A DNA stretch of 64,000 bases from an uncultured Helicobacteraceae bacterium (lineage in GTDB: Bacteria > Campylobacterota > Campylobacteria > Campylobacterales > Helicobacteraceae). The translations under genes were made by a program, and so were the position numbers. Numbering within the stretch: the stretch's first letter is position 1; the number at the start of each line of letters is the position of its first letter. The DNA is taken from contig CALUUD010000001.1 of the NCBI GenBank assembly GCA_944323885.1, forward strand, positions 372,001-436,000, written 5' to 3'. The notes under the pieces were generated by a model that had not been told where the DNA came from, ran no database searches, and was given only the letters and a program-made list of their open reading frames with translations. Of the stretch, positions 8,205-17,025 are shown one piece after another.

Positions 8205-9131
8205 TTAATCTATGTAAGTTAAAAATTCTTTATATTTTACATTACTACCAGATACAATTTCAAAAAAGGCATCTTGAATTTTTTTTGTCATTTCTCCTCT
8301 TTCTCCACAACCAATAATCCTAAAATCAAGCTCTCTAATAGGTGTAACCTCTGCTGCAGTCCCAGTAAAAAAAGCTTCATCTGAAATATATACTTCATCT
8401 CTTGTGATTTTTCGTTCAACTACATTAACACCCAAGTCTTTTGCAATCTTTAAAACAGTATCTTGTGTAATAGATTCTAAAGAATTATCATGTGGTGGGG
8501 TTATTAATTCTCCATTTCTAACAATAAAAAAACACTCTCCACTACCCTCTGCTACAAATCCATTATCATCTAGCAGTAATGCTTCATCAAAACCACACTG
8601 TATAGCTTCGTATTTTGCCATTTGTGAATTTAGATAATTAGCACTAGCTTTTGCCTTTCCCATTAATGATTTTACTGAATTTCTAACAAAAGAGCTTGTT
8701 TTTACTCTAATTCCATTTTTTATCCCATCTTCACCAAGATATGCACCCCAATTCCAAGCTGCAATCATCATATTTACAGGGGCATCAGCATGGTATAAAC
8801 CCATAACACCATAACCTAGATAAATAAGAGGTCTAATATAAACATTACTTGTATAACAATCTTTATTTGCTCTTAATAAATCAATATGTGCGTTATTAAT
8901 ATCATCAAAACTATAGGGACATTTTAAACCTAGTATCTTTGCTGAGTTAAGCAATCTTTTTGTGTGATCTTCTAATCTAAATATAGCTAATCCATTTTTA
9001 GTTTTATAAGCTCTAGTTCCTTCAAATGCTGCATTTCCATAATGTAGACTATGTGTCAATACATGAACTTTAGCATTTTCCCAATCAACCAATTTTCCAT
9101 CTTGCCAAATATACTTCGCTTTATCTAGCAT
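8205..9131 (-). CDS. ilvE: branched-chain amino-acid aminotransferase
   Basis: A class IV PLP aminotransferase of 308 residues that interconverts Leu/Ile/Val with their 2-oxo acids in the cytosol. Hallmarks: GNAAFEGTRAY, PLIYLGYG, the PLP-lysine region SLMGKAKASANYLNSQ, EALLLDDNGFVAEGSGECFF, SLESITQDTVLKIAKDLG and FFTGTAAEVTPI. An upstream TTG at 9143 is in frame but overlaps the GGAG ribosome site; I chose the ATG at 9131, which has that site at correct spacing. It is probably the first gene of the leftward run ending at 5940. Confidence 0.95.
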   Translation of the reverse strand: MLDKAKYIWQDGKLVDWENAKVHVLTHSLHYGNAAFEGTRAYKTKNGLAIFRLEDHTKRLLNSAKILGLKCPYSFDDINNAHIDLLRANKDCYTSNVYIRPLIYLGYGVMGLYHADAPVNMMIAAWNWGAYLGEDGIKNGIRVKTSSFVRNSVKSLMGKAKASANYLNSQMAKYEAIQCGFDEALLLDDNGFVAEGSGECFFIVRNGELITPPHDNSLESITQDTVLKIAKDLGVNVVERKITRDEVYISDEAFFTGTAAEVTPIRELDFRIIGCGERGEMTKKIQDAFFEIVSGSNVKYKEFLTYID

Positions 9132-9185
9132 AATGATCTCCAAAAATTAAAATCTATGTGATTGTATCATAATAGATATCCTAAT

Positions 9186-11492
9186 TTAGCCAATAATTTC
9201 TCTAATATTTTTTGAATTTGGAGCCGATAAAAAGCCTTCTCTCTCTAATGTTTCTAATATATTTGAAGCTCTATTGAAACCAATTCCAAGCATTCGCTGC
9301 AAATAACTAGCAGATGTTCTTCCACTTGATAAAATGATTTCCTTTGCTTTTTGCATATATTCATCTTCACTCATAGGAGCAGAATTTTGAGGCATAGTTT
9401 GAATAATCTCTTTTGGTTCTAAAGAAAAAAACTCATCATACTCTACACTTCTTTGAGATCTTATAAAATTTGCAACTCTTTCAATCTCTTTTTCATTACT
9501 ATATGGAGCATGATATCTAGATATAACATTTGTATTTGAAAATAACATATCTCCATTACCAAGCAATGTCTCAGCACCTACCTTATCTAATACAACCTTA
9601 GAATCCATAGGGCTACCAACACGATAACTTATCCTTGATGGTAAATTACTTTTTATTAGCCCTGTTACCACATTTACAGTTGGACGCTGTGTAGCTATAA
9701 TCAAATGTATTCCAGAAGCTCTAGCTTTGCTAGCTAATGAAGTCAAATATTGTTCAGAATCTTTACCACCCATAATCATCAAATCTGCAAATTCATCAAT
9801 TATAATTACGATATAAGGTAATTTATCAAAACCCTTTTGTTTTGCAACTTCATTATATCCTATAATATTTTTTACTCCAGCTTCATTCATAAGCTCATAT
9901 CTTCTATTCATTTCATCAACAGCTTTACTAAGTGCGATAACAGCTTTTTTTGGGTCTGCAATAATTGGAGTTAATAAATGTGGAATATCTTTATACAGGC
10001 TTAATTCGACTCGCTTTGGATCAATCATAATAAATCTTAATTCTTCAGGAGTATTCCTATAAAGAAGAGATAAAATCATACCATTTAAACCTACACTCTT
10101 ACCACTACCCGTTGTTCCTGCAATAAGAAGATGTGGTAATTTTGCTAAATCTTGAACTACAGGCTTACCAATAATATCCTTACCAAGAGCAATAGCAAGC
10201 TGTGCATCAGAATTTATAAATTCTTGGCTCTCAAAAATTTCTCTAATATATATTGTTTGTATTGTATTATTTGGTATTTCTATACCAACTACATCTTTTC
10301 CTGGTATTGGAGCTTGGATTCTAATGCTCTTTGCTTTAAGTGTCATTGATAGATCATTTTCTAAATTTTGAATCCTTGATACCTTTACATCTGGTGCGGG
10401 GCGAAACTCAAAAGTAGTAACAACAGGACCGCTATATATATCTGTCACATCACCATTTATTCTAAAAACTCTAAGTTTGCTAATTAGATTCTGTGCCTTT
10501 AAATCAATCTCACTGCCATCTACATCCACTTTTTGATACTTTGGCTCATCTAATAATCCAATATGAGGCAACTTATAGCCGCCAGATTCTGATAACTCTG
10601 ATATATTACTAGGATCCTCTTTATCTTGTATATCACTAGAAGATGCGCCAACAATAGATTCTAAGGATAGATTGCTAGCTATACAACTCAATTCATCAGC
10701 TTCATATTCTATACTATCTTTAATTTTGTCAATATTGTCATTCACACTGTAATCATTTGACGAAATATCATTTACACTTAAATTAGGCAAAATATCATCA
10801 TTATCATCATTTTTTAAAGGTGGAGTTATTTCTATTTTTTTAATTTCATTTTTTTTAGATTCATTAATTTTCTCCCTATCCATTCGTAAACGATCTATTA
10901 AACTCATATTTTCATCTACATTTGGTGATGTATTTGAATTAATAGAATCCAAATTTTTAATATCATCTAGATTAGCAGTAAATCTATTTAATACTTCTCT
11001 TTTTATTGGTTCTCTATGTAATACATTATGATGTTTTTCTTGGATACTTTCACTAACTTTTAATCTAATATTACTACCATTAAAATCAGGCAAAACAGGT
11101 TCATCAAGGTCTCTAATATAGGCTAAATTTTTATCATCAATTGGTATTTCCTTTATTATATGTGATGAATTCATATTACTTAAATTAATATCATTAGCTT
11201 TTATATCATCCTTTAAAATATCATTAGTTTCATTATTGTTTTTATTTTCTTGCATTTTTCTTTCTGCCCGAATCTTATCTGCAACCTCTTTAAACTCAAG
11301 CTCAATTAACTCATCAATACTCAATTCTTTTCTAAGTTTATGCTTCTCTTCAGCCTCTTTAAGCTGTCTAAGAATTGGGCTATTTTGTGTTATTACTTCT
11401 TTTTTAATATTTTGTAATTTTGATTGATTTGATTGATTTGATTGATTTGATTTTTCTTGCTCTCTTCTTATAATCCTAATTTCATTATTCAT
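9186..11492 (-). CDS. ftsK: FtsK/SpoIIIE DNA translocase lacking the N-terminal membrane domain
   Basis: 768 residues. The C-terminal ~450 are a standard FtsK motor: alpha domain (PHIGLLDEP... GPVVTTFEFRP), RecA-like beta domain with Walker A GTTGSGKS (about 457-464), Walker B IVIIIDEFAD (about 565) and ATQRPTVNVVTGLIKSN, then the winged-helix gamma domain (about 705-768) that reads KOPS-type polarity signals. The N-terminal ~320 residues are polar and low-complexity (Asn/Asp/Ser/Lys) with a SNQ repeat coded by three in-frame 9-bp units. No transmembrane segment is present and none is encoded upstream before the divergent gene. It should pump chromosome ends through the septum and act on Xer/dif, but how it reaches the septum is unclear. 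Confidence 0.93.
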   Translation of the reverse strand: MNNEIRIIRREQEKSNQSNQSNQSKLQNIKKEVITQNSPILRQLKEAEEKHKLRKELSIDELIELEFKEVADKIRAERKMQENKNNNETNDILKDDIKANDINLSNMNSSHIIKEIPIDDKNLAYIRDLDEPVLPDFNGSNIRLKVSESIQEKHHNVLHREPIKREVLNRFTANLDDIKNLDSINSNTSPNVDENMSLIDRLRMDREKINESKKNEIKKIEITPPLKNDDNDDILPNLSVNDISSNDYSVNDNIDKIKDSIEYEADELSCIASNLSLESIVGASSSDIQDKEDPSNISELSESGGYKLPHIGLLDEPKYQKVDVDGSEIDLKAQNLISKLRVFRINGDVTDIYSGPVVTTFEFRPAPDVKVSRIQNLENDLSMTLKAKSIRIQAPIPGKDVVGIEIPNNTIQTIYIREIFESQEFINSDAQLAIALGKDIIGKPVVQDLAKLPHLLIAGTTGSGKSVGLNGMILSLLYRNTPEELRFIMIDPKRVELSLYKDIPHLLTPIIADPKKAVIALSKAVDEMNRRYELMNEAGVKNIIGYNEVAKQKGFDKLPYIVIIIDEFADLMIMGGKDSEQYLTSLASKARASGIHLIIATQRPTVNVVTGLIKSNLPSRISYRVGSPMDSKVVLDKVGAETLLGNGDMLFSNTNVISRYHAPYSNEKEIERVANFIRSQRSVEYDEFFSLEPKEIIQTMPQNSAPMSEDEYMQKAKEIILSSGRTSASYLQRMLGIGFNRASNILETLEREGFLSAPNSKNIREIIG

Positions 11493-11600
11493 AAAATTTT
11501 AGACCTTGTATTGATTTTTTATGCCATTATAACATTTTACAAGCAGGTTTCTTATGCTAGAATCCTATGAGATAAGCAGTCAATTTATTAGAGAAAATAT

Positions 11601-11768
11601 ATGAAAAAAATTACCTTAGAAGAATTTATAAAAAAACCAAAAATATCAAAAGCAATAGTAACAATAAATAAGATAGACTTATTTGTATTTGTAAAGGATA
11701 CTAAAGAAATATTAGAAATAATAGATCCTAAATATGAACAAAAAGAGCATAAATGCACGGAAAAATAG
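11601..11768 (+). CDS. small unknown protein, 55 aa
   Basis: An ATG frame of 55 codons starting MKKITLEEFIKKPKISKAIV and ending HKCTEK. It is charged, with beta-strand-like IVTINKIDLFVFVKD in the middle, and has no signal peptide or membrane segment. It starts about 108 bases from the divergent ftsK start and its last 16 bases overlap the start of the 482-aa gene, which suggests coupled translation. I do not recognise a family. Codon use matches neighbours and the overlap supports a real gene. Confidence 0.6.
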   Translation: MKKITLEEFIKKPKISKAIVTINKIDLFVFVKDTKEILEIIDPKYEQKEHKCTEK

Positions 11769-13201
11769 TGCAATATTCTCATACAACTGGAACAGGAACA
11801 GTTATCAATGCTTCAAAAAAATTATTTGATTTTAAAATTACAAATTGGCATGATAATACAAAGATTCCAGAGATTAATCTATTAGTAGAATTTAGATTAG
11901 AAGATGAAAATAAAAATGTAATTGATATAAGGAGCTCAAAATATCAAGAATTTAATGATGACAGCATAGTAAAAGAGCGAGATTTTTGGAAAACCAATAC
12001 AGATGAAGAATTAGAAAAATTAGAATCTAATGTATTTGATGAACTAGTTGCAAAAACATATAAAAAAACAAATTACTCAAGCATCTCATCTATACCAATG
12101 AGTATTTCTATAGATAAATTCATACAATACCACTTTGAAAATGAAACAAAAATTATTAAAGCAGCATATAAGTTGCCAATTGATAGATATGAAAAACTTG
12201 ATTATAGAATTGTAAATAGATTTATAAAAAGAACTCTAGATTCACTAATTTGCACTGATAGAAGAATAACAAAGGATACTTTTTCTATATATTTACAAAT
12301 ATTAAGCAAACTACAGTATTTTACTACACAATTTTACACCACACAACAAAAAGCAAAAAAAGTATTTGATGAATATTTTTTACCGCAACAACTCTACTTG
12401 AGTGCTGCAAATAGAAAACTTGGCAATCTAAAAGATGACTTATTAAAACTAGAAGCTAGAAAAAAAAGTATAACAAGTCAAATACAATCAATCAATATAA
12501 AACTATCATCTGCTGGAACAAAGGATGGACAAATACTAAAAGAAAAATTATCAAAGCTAGATTCTATGCATAAAGAATATTCAAAAAATATCATTGTATT
12601 AACAAAAATTAAAAATCATGTATTAAAGTTAATAGAGACATTTAAAGAAAATTATGAAAAAGATTTCATATTTAGATTCGATAAAGTAAAAGAACAAATA
12701 TTTGAACATATAAAAAATTCTCTAAATATAACAATAACATCTCTAGATAATAAAATGTGGAAGCTAGGAATGGCAAGTGAACCAATAAGAAATCATTTTT
12801 TTAAACTTCAAAGCAATTATTCATTTTGCACACTTGCATTTATACAACAATACATAAAAACATTAGATTTATCAAAATTAAACGATAGTGATAAAGTATT
12901 AAATATATACATCAATAGATATAAAGAAAGAAATACAAAAAAAATACTCATAGTATCAAACAAAAATGAGTTTGAAGCAAAATTAAAGTTTAGCATATTA
13001 ACACAATATAAAGATTTTATCGTTACACAAACAAATAAAAAAATGGAATATTTAATTTTGATAGCAAATCAAAAATTTGATTTTGTAATAATAGATAATG
13101 ATATGAAAGAAGATAAACCAATTGACATGATAATACAAGGCAAAAACACAAAACTAAATAAAAATTCAACTTTTATACTTATAGATACATCTGATAAATA
13201 A
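11753..13201 (+). CDS. unknown protein: OB/cold-shock-like N-terminus, coiled coil, degenerate receiver-like C-terminus
   Basis: 482 residues, no signal peptide. The first ~65 residues (MHGKIVQYSHTTGTGTVI... VEFRLED) resemble a cold-shock or OB fold. The middle (about 200-310) is strongly helical and Lys/Glu-rich, probably a coiled coil. The last ~80 residues (KKILIVSNKNEF... FDFVIIDNDM... FILIDTSDK) follow the beta-alpha pattern of a receiver domain, with an aspartate at the expected phosphoacceptor position but no acidic pair and no final lysine. I do not recognise the family. It overlaps the 55-aa gene and abuts cutA, so the three form a likely operon. Domain calls are by eye and tentative. 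Confidence 0.7.
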   Translation: MHGKIVQYSHTTGTGTVINASKKLFDFKITNWHDNTKIPEINLLVEFRLEDENKNVIDIRSSKYQEFNDDSIVKERDFWKTNTDEELEKLESNVFDELVAKTYKKTNYSSISSIPMSISIDKFIQYHFENETKIIKAAYKLPIDRYEKLDYRIVNRFIKRTLDSLICTDRRITKDTFSIYLQILSKLQYFTTQFYTTQQKAKKVFDEYFLPQQLYLSAANRKLGNLKDDLLKLEARKKSITSQIQSINIKLSSAGTKDGQILKEKLSKLDSMHKEYSKNIIVLTKIKNHVLKLIETFKENYEKDFIFRFDKVKEQIFEHIKNSLNITITSLDNKMWKLGMASEPIRNHFFKLQSNYSFCTLAFIQQYIKTLDLSKLNDSDKVLNIYINRYKERNTKKILIVSNKNEFEAKLKFSILTQYKDFIVTQTNKKMEYLILIANQKFDFVIIDNDMKEDKPIDMIIQGKNTKLNKNSTFILIDTSDK

Positions 13202-13510
13202 ATGAAAATATATATAATAAAAACAACATTCAATAACCTAAAAGATGCAGAAAAATTTAAAGACTATCTATTAAATCATAATCTAGCCTCTTGTATACAA
13301 ATAAGCAGTATAAAAAGCTCATATTTATGGGAAGAAAAAATATGTAATGATGAAGAGATTCAGCTAAGTATAAAAACAAACAAGAATCAAGTAAAACAAA
13401 TTGAATCTATCATTACAAATATACATCCATATCAGATTCCACAAATTCTAATTTTAAAAGCAAAAGCAAGCAAAAAATACTTACAATGGCATAAAAAGCA
13501 AATAAAATAA
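13202..13510 (+). CDS. cutA: CutA1-family protein
   Basis: 102 residues, a full-length CutA trimeric ferredoxin-like protein. Family signatures: LNHNLASCIQIS, SSYLWEEKICNDEEIQLSIKT, and HPYQIPQILILKA followed by YLQWHKKQ. Named for divalent-cation tolerance in E. coli but with a poorly defined role in most bacteria. ATG starts immediately after the stop of the 482-aa gene. The end abuts the converging mqnE stop without any spacer. Confidence 0.88.
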   Translation: MKIYIIKTTFNNLKDAEKFKDYLLNHNLASCIQISSIKSSYLWEEKICNDEEIQLSIKTNKNQVKQIESIITNIHPYQIPQILILKAKASKKYLQWHKKQIK

Positions 13511-14554
13511 CTAATAAGCTTCTAATTCGTTATAAATACTATCCCTTAGCACAGGTCTAAATCCTGCATCTTTTATTTGTGAGATTAGTTCTTCTTTACT
13601 TAGTCCTTTTTTGCTATTTGCACCACCTGCACTTTGAATGCTTTCTTTTTCTATAGTTCCATCTATATCATTTGCACCAAACTCTTGTGATACAAGAGCC
13701 AAATTTAATCCTAAAGTAGCCCAATAAGCTTTGATATTTGGGACATTATTAACTACTATTCTGCTTATGGCAATAGTTTTTAAAATCTCAATTCCACTTG
13801 GAAAATCACTAACATTTAAAAAGTTATTTTGTCGTTGGTAAAGAAGTGGAATAAATGCATTAAAACCTCCACTTTTTTCTTGCAATTTTCTAATTTCTAA
13901 CATATGATGTATTCTATGCTTATTAGATTCTATATGCCCAAAAAGCATTGTTGCATTACTCTTTTTACCCATACTATGCCATATTGAATGTATTTTTAAC
14001 CAGTTTTGAGAACTAACCTTGCCTTTACAAATTTTTTCTCTAATTTCAGTATCAAATATTTCTGCACCACCACCTGGCATAGAATCTACACCAGAATCTT
14101 CCATATTCTTTAATATTTCTTCATAACTCTTATCAAATCTTCTATGCAAGAAATCAACTTCTGCAGCAGTCATTGCCTTTATATGAATATCACTAAATTT
14201 GTCTTTCAGTGTTTTAAAAATATCAAAATACCACTCATATGAATAATTTGGATTATGAGCACTTACTATATGGAATTCTCTTGCACCGCGCTCATAAGCA
14301 CTTTTTGCATCGCTTAATATTTCTTCTTTTGTCATTTCATATGGATTTGGATTTTTTCTATGTGATGAAAAAGCACAAAATTTACATATATCTGCACAAA
14401 TATTGCTAGGATTTATATGTCTATTCATATTGAAATATACTTTATTATCATGAAGATTTTTTCTAATGCTATGAGCCATATCACCCAACTCAAACAAATC
14501 TAAATCATATAATTTAACAAGATTATCTATGCTCAAATCATTTAAATCAATCAT
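13511..14554 (-). CDS. mqnE: aminofutalosine synthase MqnE (menaquinone, futalosine route)
   Basis: 347-residue radical-SAM enzyme that couples 3-[(1-carboxyvinyl)oxy]benzoate to SAM, forming 6-amino-6-deoxyfutalosine. The cluster cysteines are C53, C57 and C60 (CADICKFC). Other family blocks are EFHIVSAHNP, AMTAAEVDFLHR, MPGGGAEIF, KSNATMLFGHIES and YWATLGLNLA. The futalosine pathway is the usual menaquinone route in Helicobacter and Campylobacter. MqnC is the closest paralogue, but the MPGGGAEIF and GHIES blocks favour MqnE. ATG at 14554 after AAAGG; no partner gene adjacent. Confidence 0.93.
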   Translation of the reverse strand: MIDLNDLSIDNLVKLYDLDLFELGDMAHSIRKNLHDNKVYFNMNRHINPSNICADICKFCAFSSHRKNPNPYEMTKEEILSDAKSAYERGAREFHIVSAHNPNYSYEWYFDIFKTLKDKFSDIHIKAMTAAEVDFLHRRFDKSYEEILKNMEDSGVDSMPGGGAEIFDTEIREKICKGKVSSQNWLKIHSIWHSMGKKSNATMLFGHIESNKHRIHHMLEIRKLQEKSGGFNAFIPLLYQRQNNFLNVSDFPSGIEILKTIAISRIVVNNVPNIKAYWATLGLNLALVSQEFGANDIDGTIEKESIQSAGGANSKKGLSKEELISQIKDAGFRPVLRDSIYNELEAY

Positions 14555-14745
14555 TAATAAAACCTTTTTATATCTAACAGCTATTTAAATATTTTTAGAA
14601 TGAATGATTGTATCAAAGTTTTAGTTAATTGTATTTAGTAAAATTACTGCTTTATGCTTGTAGTAAAGAAATATGTAGTATCATTCTATAGTATATAGTT
14701 TTAGTATTAGTGAAAAATTTATAAATTTCATATTAAGGTTAATAT

Positions 14746-15561
14746 ATGAATCCATTTAGTGATGCAAAAAGTGTTTTCTTAGAAAAAGTTGATAATATGG
14801 ATTATATCGATTTAGATATAAACATTACAGCAAGAAATAAACTAGAACAATTAATCAATAAGGTGCCATTTCAGATAGTTTTATTAACCGGGCATCCAGG
14901 GGTAGGAAAAAGTTATTTAATCCAACAATTAGTAAAAAATATTAATCCAGATTCTATACATGTACAATTATTTCCATTCTTATCATTAAATGGATTCTTA
15001 GCACAACTTCATTTAAAGTTTTTACCAAATATAAAAATAGATAAAAATATGACAAGAGATGAGTTTTTTAAGAGTTTTTCTACAAATCTACCAAGAAATG
15101 AATTAGCACCAACAATAGTCATAGATGAAGTTCAGCTATATGGAGATAGAGAGCTTGAAGTAATTAGAATGCTATCTGATTGTAGAGTTTTTAGATTTAT
15201 CCTAGTAACGCATACACTAAAAAATAAAGAAGTATTAAATGAGAGCTATTTTACATCTAGAATCTGGGATAAGGTAATAATAAATCAATTAGATGTAAAA
15301 AATATACAGCTTTTTATTAACCAAAAGCTATCAAAAGCAGGATTAGATTCTATATCTCTATTACTTCATGATAGTCACTATAAGTTTATTTATAAACAAA
15401 CAAAAGGTAATTTACGACTTCTTACTAGAATGTGCTTCTTGCTATTTGATATTTGTGAATATTACTATAATATTGAACCAACAATATTTAGCAAGCGAAC
15501 AATACCAAAAAAATATATAGAAATGGCGGCAATTGAATTAGGGAGCTTGGATGCAAGGTAA
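14746..15561 (+). CDS. ExeA/GspA-like AAA ATPase
   Basis: 271 residues, cytosolic. Walker A GHPGVGKS at 49-56, Walker B TIVIDEVQL near 124-131, sensor-like ILVTHT, and a C-terminal lid with LKQTKGN-like text (YKQTKGNLRLLTRMC). This matches the AAA_22/ExeA group, including the spacing between Walker B and the lid. ExeA itself continues into a transmembrane helix and a peptidoglycan-binding domain; this protein stops before both. The next gene, overlapping by 11 bases, encodes exactly those parts (one helix plus two SH3b domains). Inferred role: ATPase of an envelope-spanning assembly unit. The 191-base gap upstream holds no recognisable RNA gene. Confidence 0.8.
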   Translation: MNPFSDAKSVFLEKVDNMDYIDLDINITARNKLEQLINKVPFQIVLLTGHPGVGKSYLIQQLVKNINPDSIHVQLFPFLSLNGFLAQLHLKFLPNIKIDKNMTRDEFFKSFSTNLPRNELAPTIVIDEVQLYGDRELEVIRMLSDCRVFRFILVTHTLKNKEVLNESYFTSRIWDKVIINQLDVKNIQLFINQKLSKAGLDSISLLLHDSHYKFIYKQTKGNLRLLTRMCFLLFDICEYYYNIEPTIFSKRTIPKKYIEMAAIELGSLDAR

Positions 15562-16198
15562 ATGTAGAATTTATACTGCATATACTATAGTTACACTCAT
15601 TGGTGTGTTCATATTTATATTACTTATATTTTTTATTGAAATGAAAATAAATAAAAATATAACACAAACGCCGCAAACAACAAAATCAAATATCAATAAA
15701 GAAAATGAGATTCTAACAAGTGAAGTAGAAAACGATATTGAAGATTTTAATAAACCAGTAAACCTTATAAATAACATGAATGATGCAGAGACAAAAGAAG
15801 AAAATAATATTTATAAAGTTAATACTGATATATTAAATATTAGAAATAATCCAAACATAAAATCAAATATAATAAAAAAATATATAAGAGGAGACAATAT
15901 AGTAATAATCAATATAAATAATAAATGGGGGGAGTTAAAAAGTGGTGGATATGCATATATGGACTTTTTAGAAAAAAATGATGACTTAGAAGCTCATTTG
16001 GCGAGTGATGAAGGTATCACTATATACAAAGTAATATCTACAACAATAAACATAAGGGAGGAGCCAAATATGCTCTCTAATATAATAAAAAAGATGGCTA
16101 AAAATGAAAAAGTATATATAGAAAGAATCGAAGGAGAATGGGGAGCAGTCCTTGGTGGTGGATTTGTATACATGGAATTATTAAAAAAGGATATATAA
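15551..16198 (+). CDS. membrane-anchored protein with two SH3b domains
   Basis: 215 residues. A transmembrane helix (about 10-30) after a short cytosolic start, a polar linker (31-80), then two bacterial SH3 domains (about 82-140 and 155-213), each with the pattern of a strand ending LNIRNNPN or INIREEPN, followed by ..VIININNKWGELKSGGYAYM and a matching second copy. Bacterial SH3 domains commonly bind peptidoglycan. Gene order SH3b-aroE recalls HP1250-HP1249. The ATG lies inside the end of the ATPase gene and the stop overlaps the aroE start (TAATG), so all three are probably translated together. Confidence 0.85.
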   Translation: MQGKCRIYTAYTIVTLIGVFIFILLIFFIEMKINKNITQTPQTTKSNINKENEILTSEVENDIEDFNKPVNLINNMNDAETKEENNIYKVNTDILNIRNNPNIKSNIIKKYIRGDNIVIININNKWGELKSGGYAYMDFLEKNDDLEAHLASDEGITIYKVISTTINIREEPNMLSNIIKKMAKNEKVYIERIEGEWGAVLGGGFVYMELLKKDI

Positions 16199-16992
16199 TG
16201 GAGATATTTACTGTATTTGGAAATCCAATATATCACTCCAAGTCGCCATTATTGCATAATTATGCTTTATATAAATTGGGTATAAATGCTAAATATACTA
16301 GATACCTGCTTAAATCTAGTAAGGATTTTAGAAATTTATTTTTCTCTCTTGGATTAAGTGGTGCGAATATAACACTTCCATACAAAGAAGATATAGCAAA
16401 TATATGTGATGAAATACGCGGGATTGGCCAAAAAATAGGTGCGGTAAATGCAATTGTTAAAGAAAATGACAAAATTATTGGATATAACACAGATGCGATT
16501 GGCTTTTATAAAAATATAGAGGGGAAAAATATACAAAATGCATTGATACTTGGTGCAGGTGGTAGTGCTAGAGCCGTAGCTATGATATTAAGAGAAAATA
16601 ATATAAATGTGATAATTGCAAATAGAAGTAAAGAAAAACTTACTTTTTTTAGAGATAGATATTTTGAAACTTATACAAATGATAACATAAATAAAATAAC
16701 AAATACAAAATTTGACATAATAATTAACGCAACTTCATCATCTATAAATAATGAATTACCACTTGAATATGAAATATTACAATCATTATTTTCAAATTCA
16801 AAGATTGCATTTGATTTAATGTATGGCATAAGGTGTAAATTTTTAGAGTTAGCAAAAGAAAAAGGATTAGAGAGCATAGATGGCTCAAAAATGCTATTAT
16901 ATCAAGCAATATCTGCATTAAGTCTTTTTATAAATATAGATGAAGAAAGAATAAAACCACATATGGAATATATTTATAAAATAATCCAATAA
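16198..16992 (+). CDS. aroE: shikimate 5-dehydrogenase
   Basis: 264 residues, NADP-dependent reduction of 3-dehydroshikimate to shikimate in aromatic amino-acid synthesis. Shikimate-binding GNPIYHSKSPLLHN at the N-terminus, catalytic lysine in NITLPYKED, YNTDAIGFYK, nucleotide-binding GAGGSARAV and NRSKEK, and the terminal DGSKMLLYQA. I chose the ATG at 16198, which overlaps the previous stop; an upstream in-frame start would add residues that overlap the SH3b gene and are not conserved in AroE. Confidence 0.95.
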   Translation: MEIFTVFGNPIYHSKSPLLHNYALYKLGINAKYTRYLLKSSKDFRNLFFSLGLSGANITLPYKEDIANICDEIRGIGQKIGAVNAIVKENDKIIGYNTDAIGFYKNIEGKNIQNALILGAGGSARAVAMILRENNINVIIANRSKEKLTFFRDRYFETYTNDNINKITNTKFDIIINATSSSINNELPLEYEILQSLFSNSKIAFDLMYGIRCKFLELAKEKGLESIDGSKMLLYQAISALSLFINIDEERIKPHMEYIYKIIQ

Positions 16993-17025
16993 AATTTTAT
17001 TTTTAAAAATTACAAAGGATTAATA

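Noticed and set aside
11415-11462. Short tandem repeat at the ftsK 5' end as phase-variation site
   Set aside because: The unit is 9 bases, so copy changes keep the frame; it only alters the SNQ repeat length.
14555-14745. Small RNA gene in the mqnE / ATPase gap
   Set aside because: There are weak repeats and AT-rich boxes but no stable hairpin or recognisable RNA family; probably promoters for the two divergent genes.
16138-16197. Longer N-terminus for aroE from an upstream in-frame start
   Set aside because: It would overlap the second SH3b domain and add residues not found in AroE; ATG at 16198 overlaps the previous stop in the usual way.
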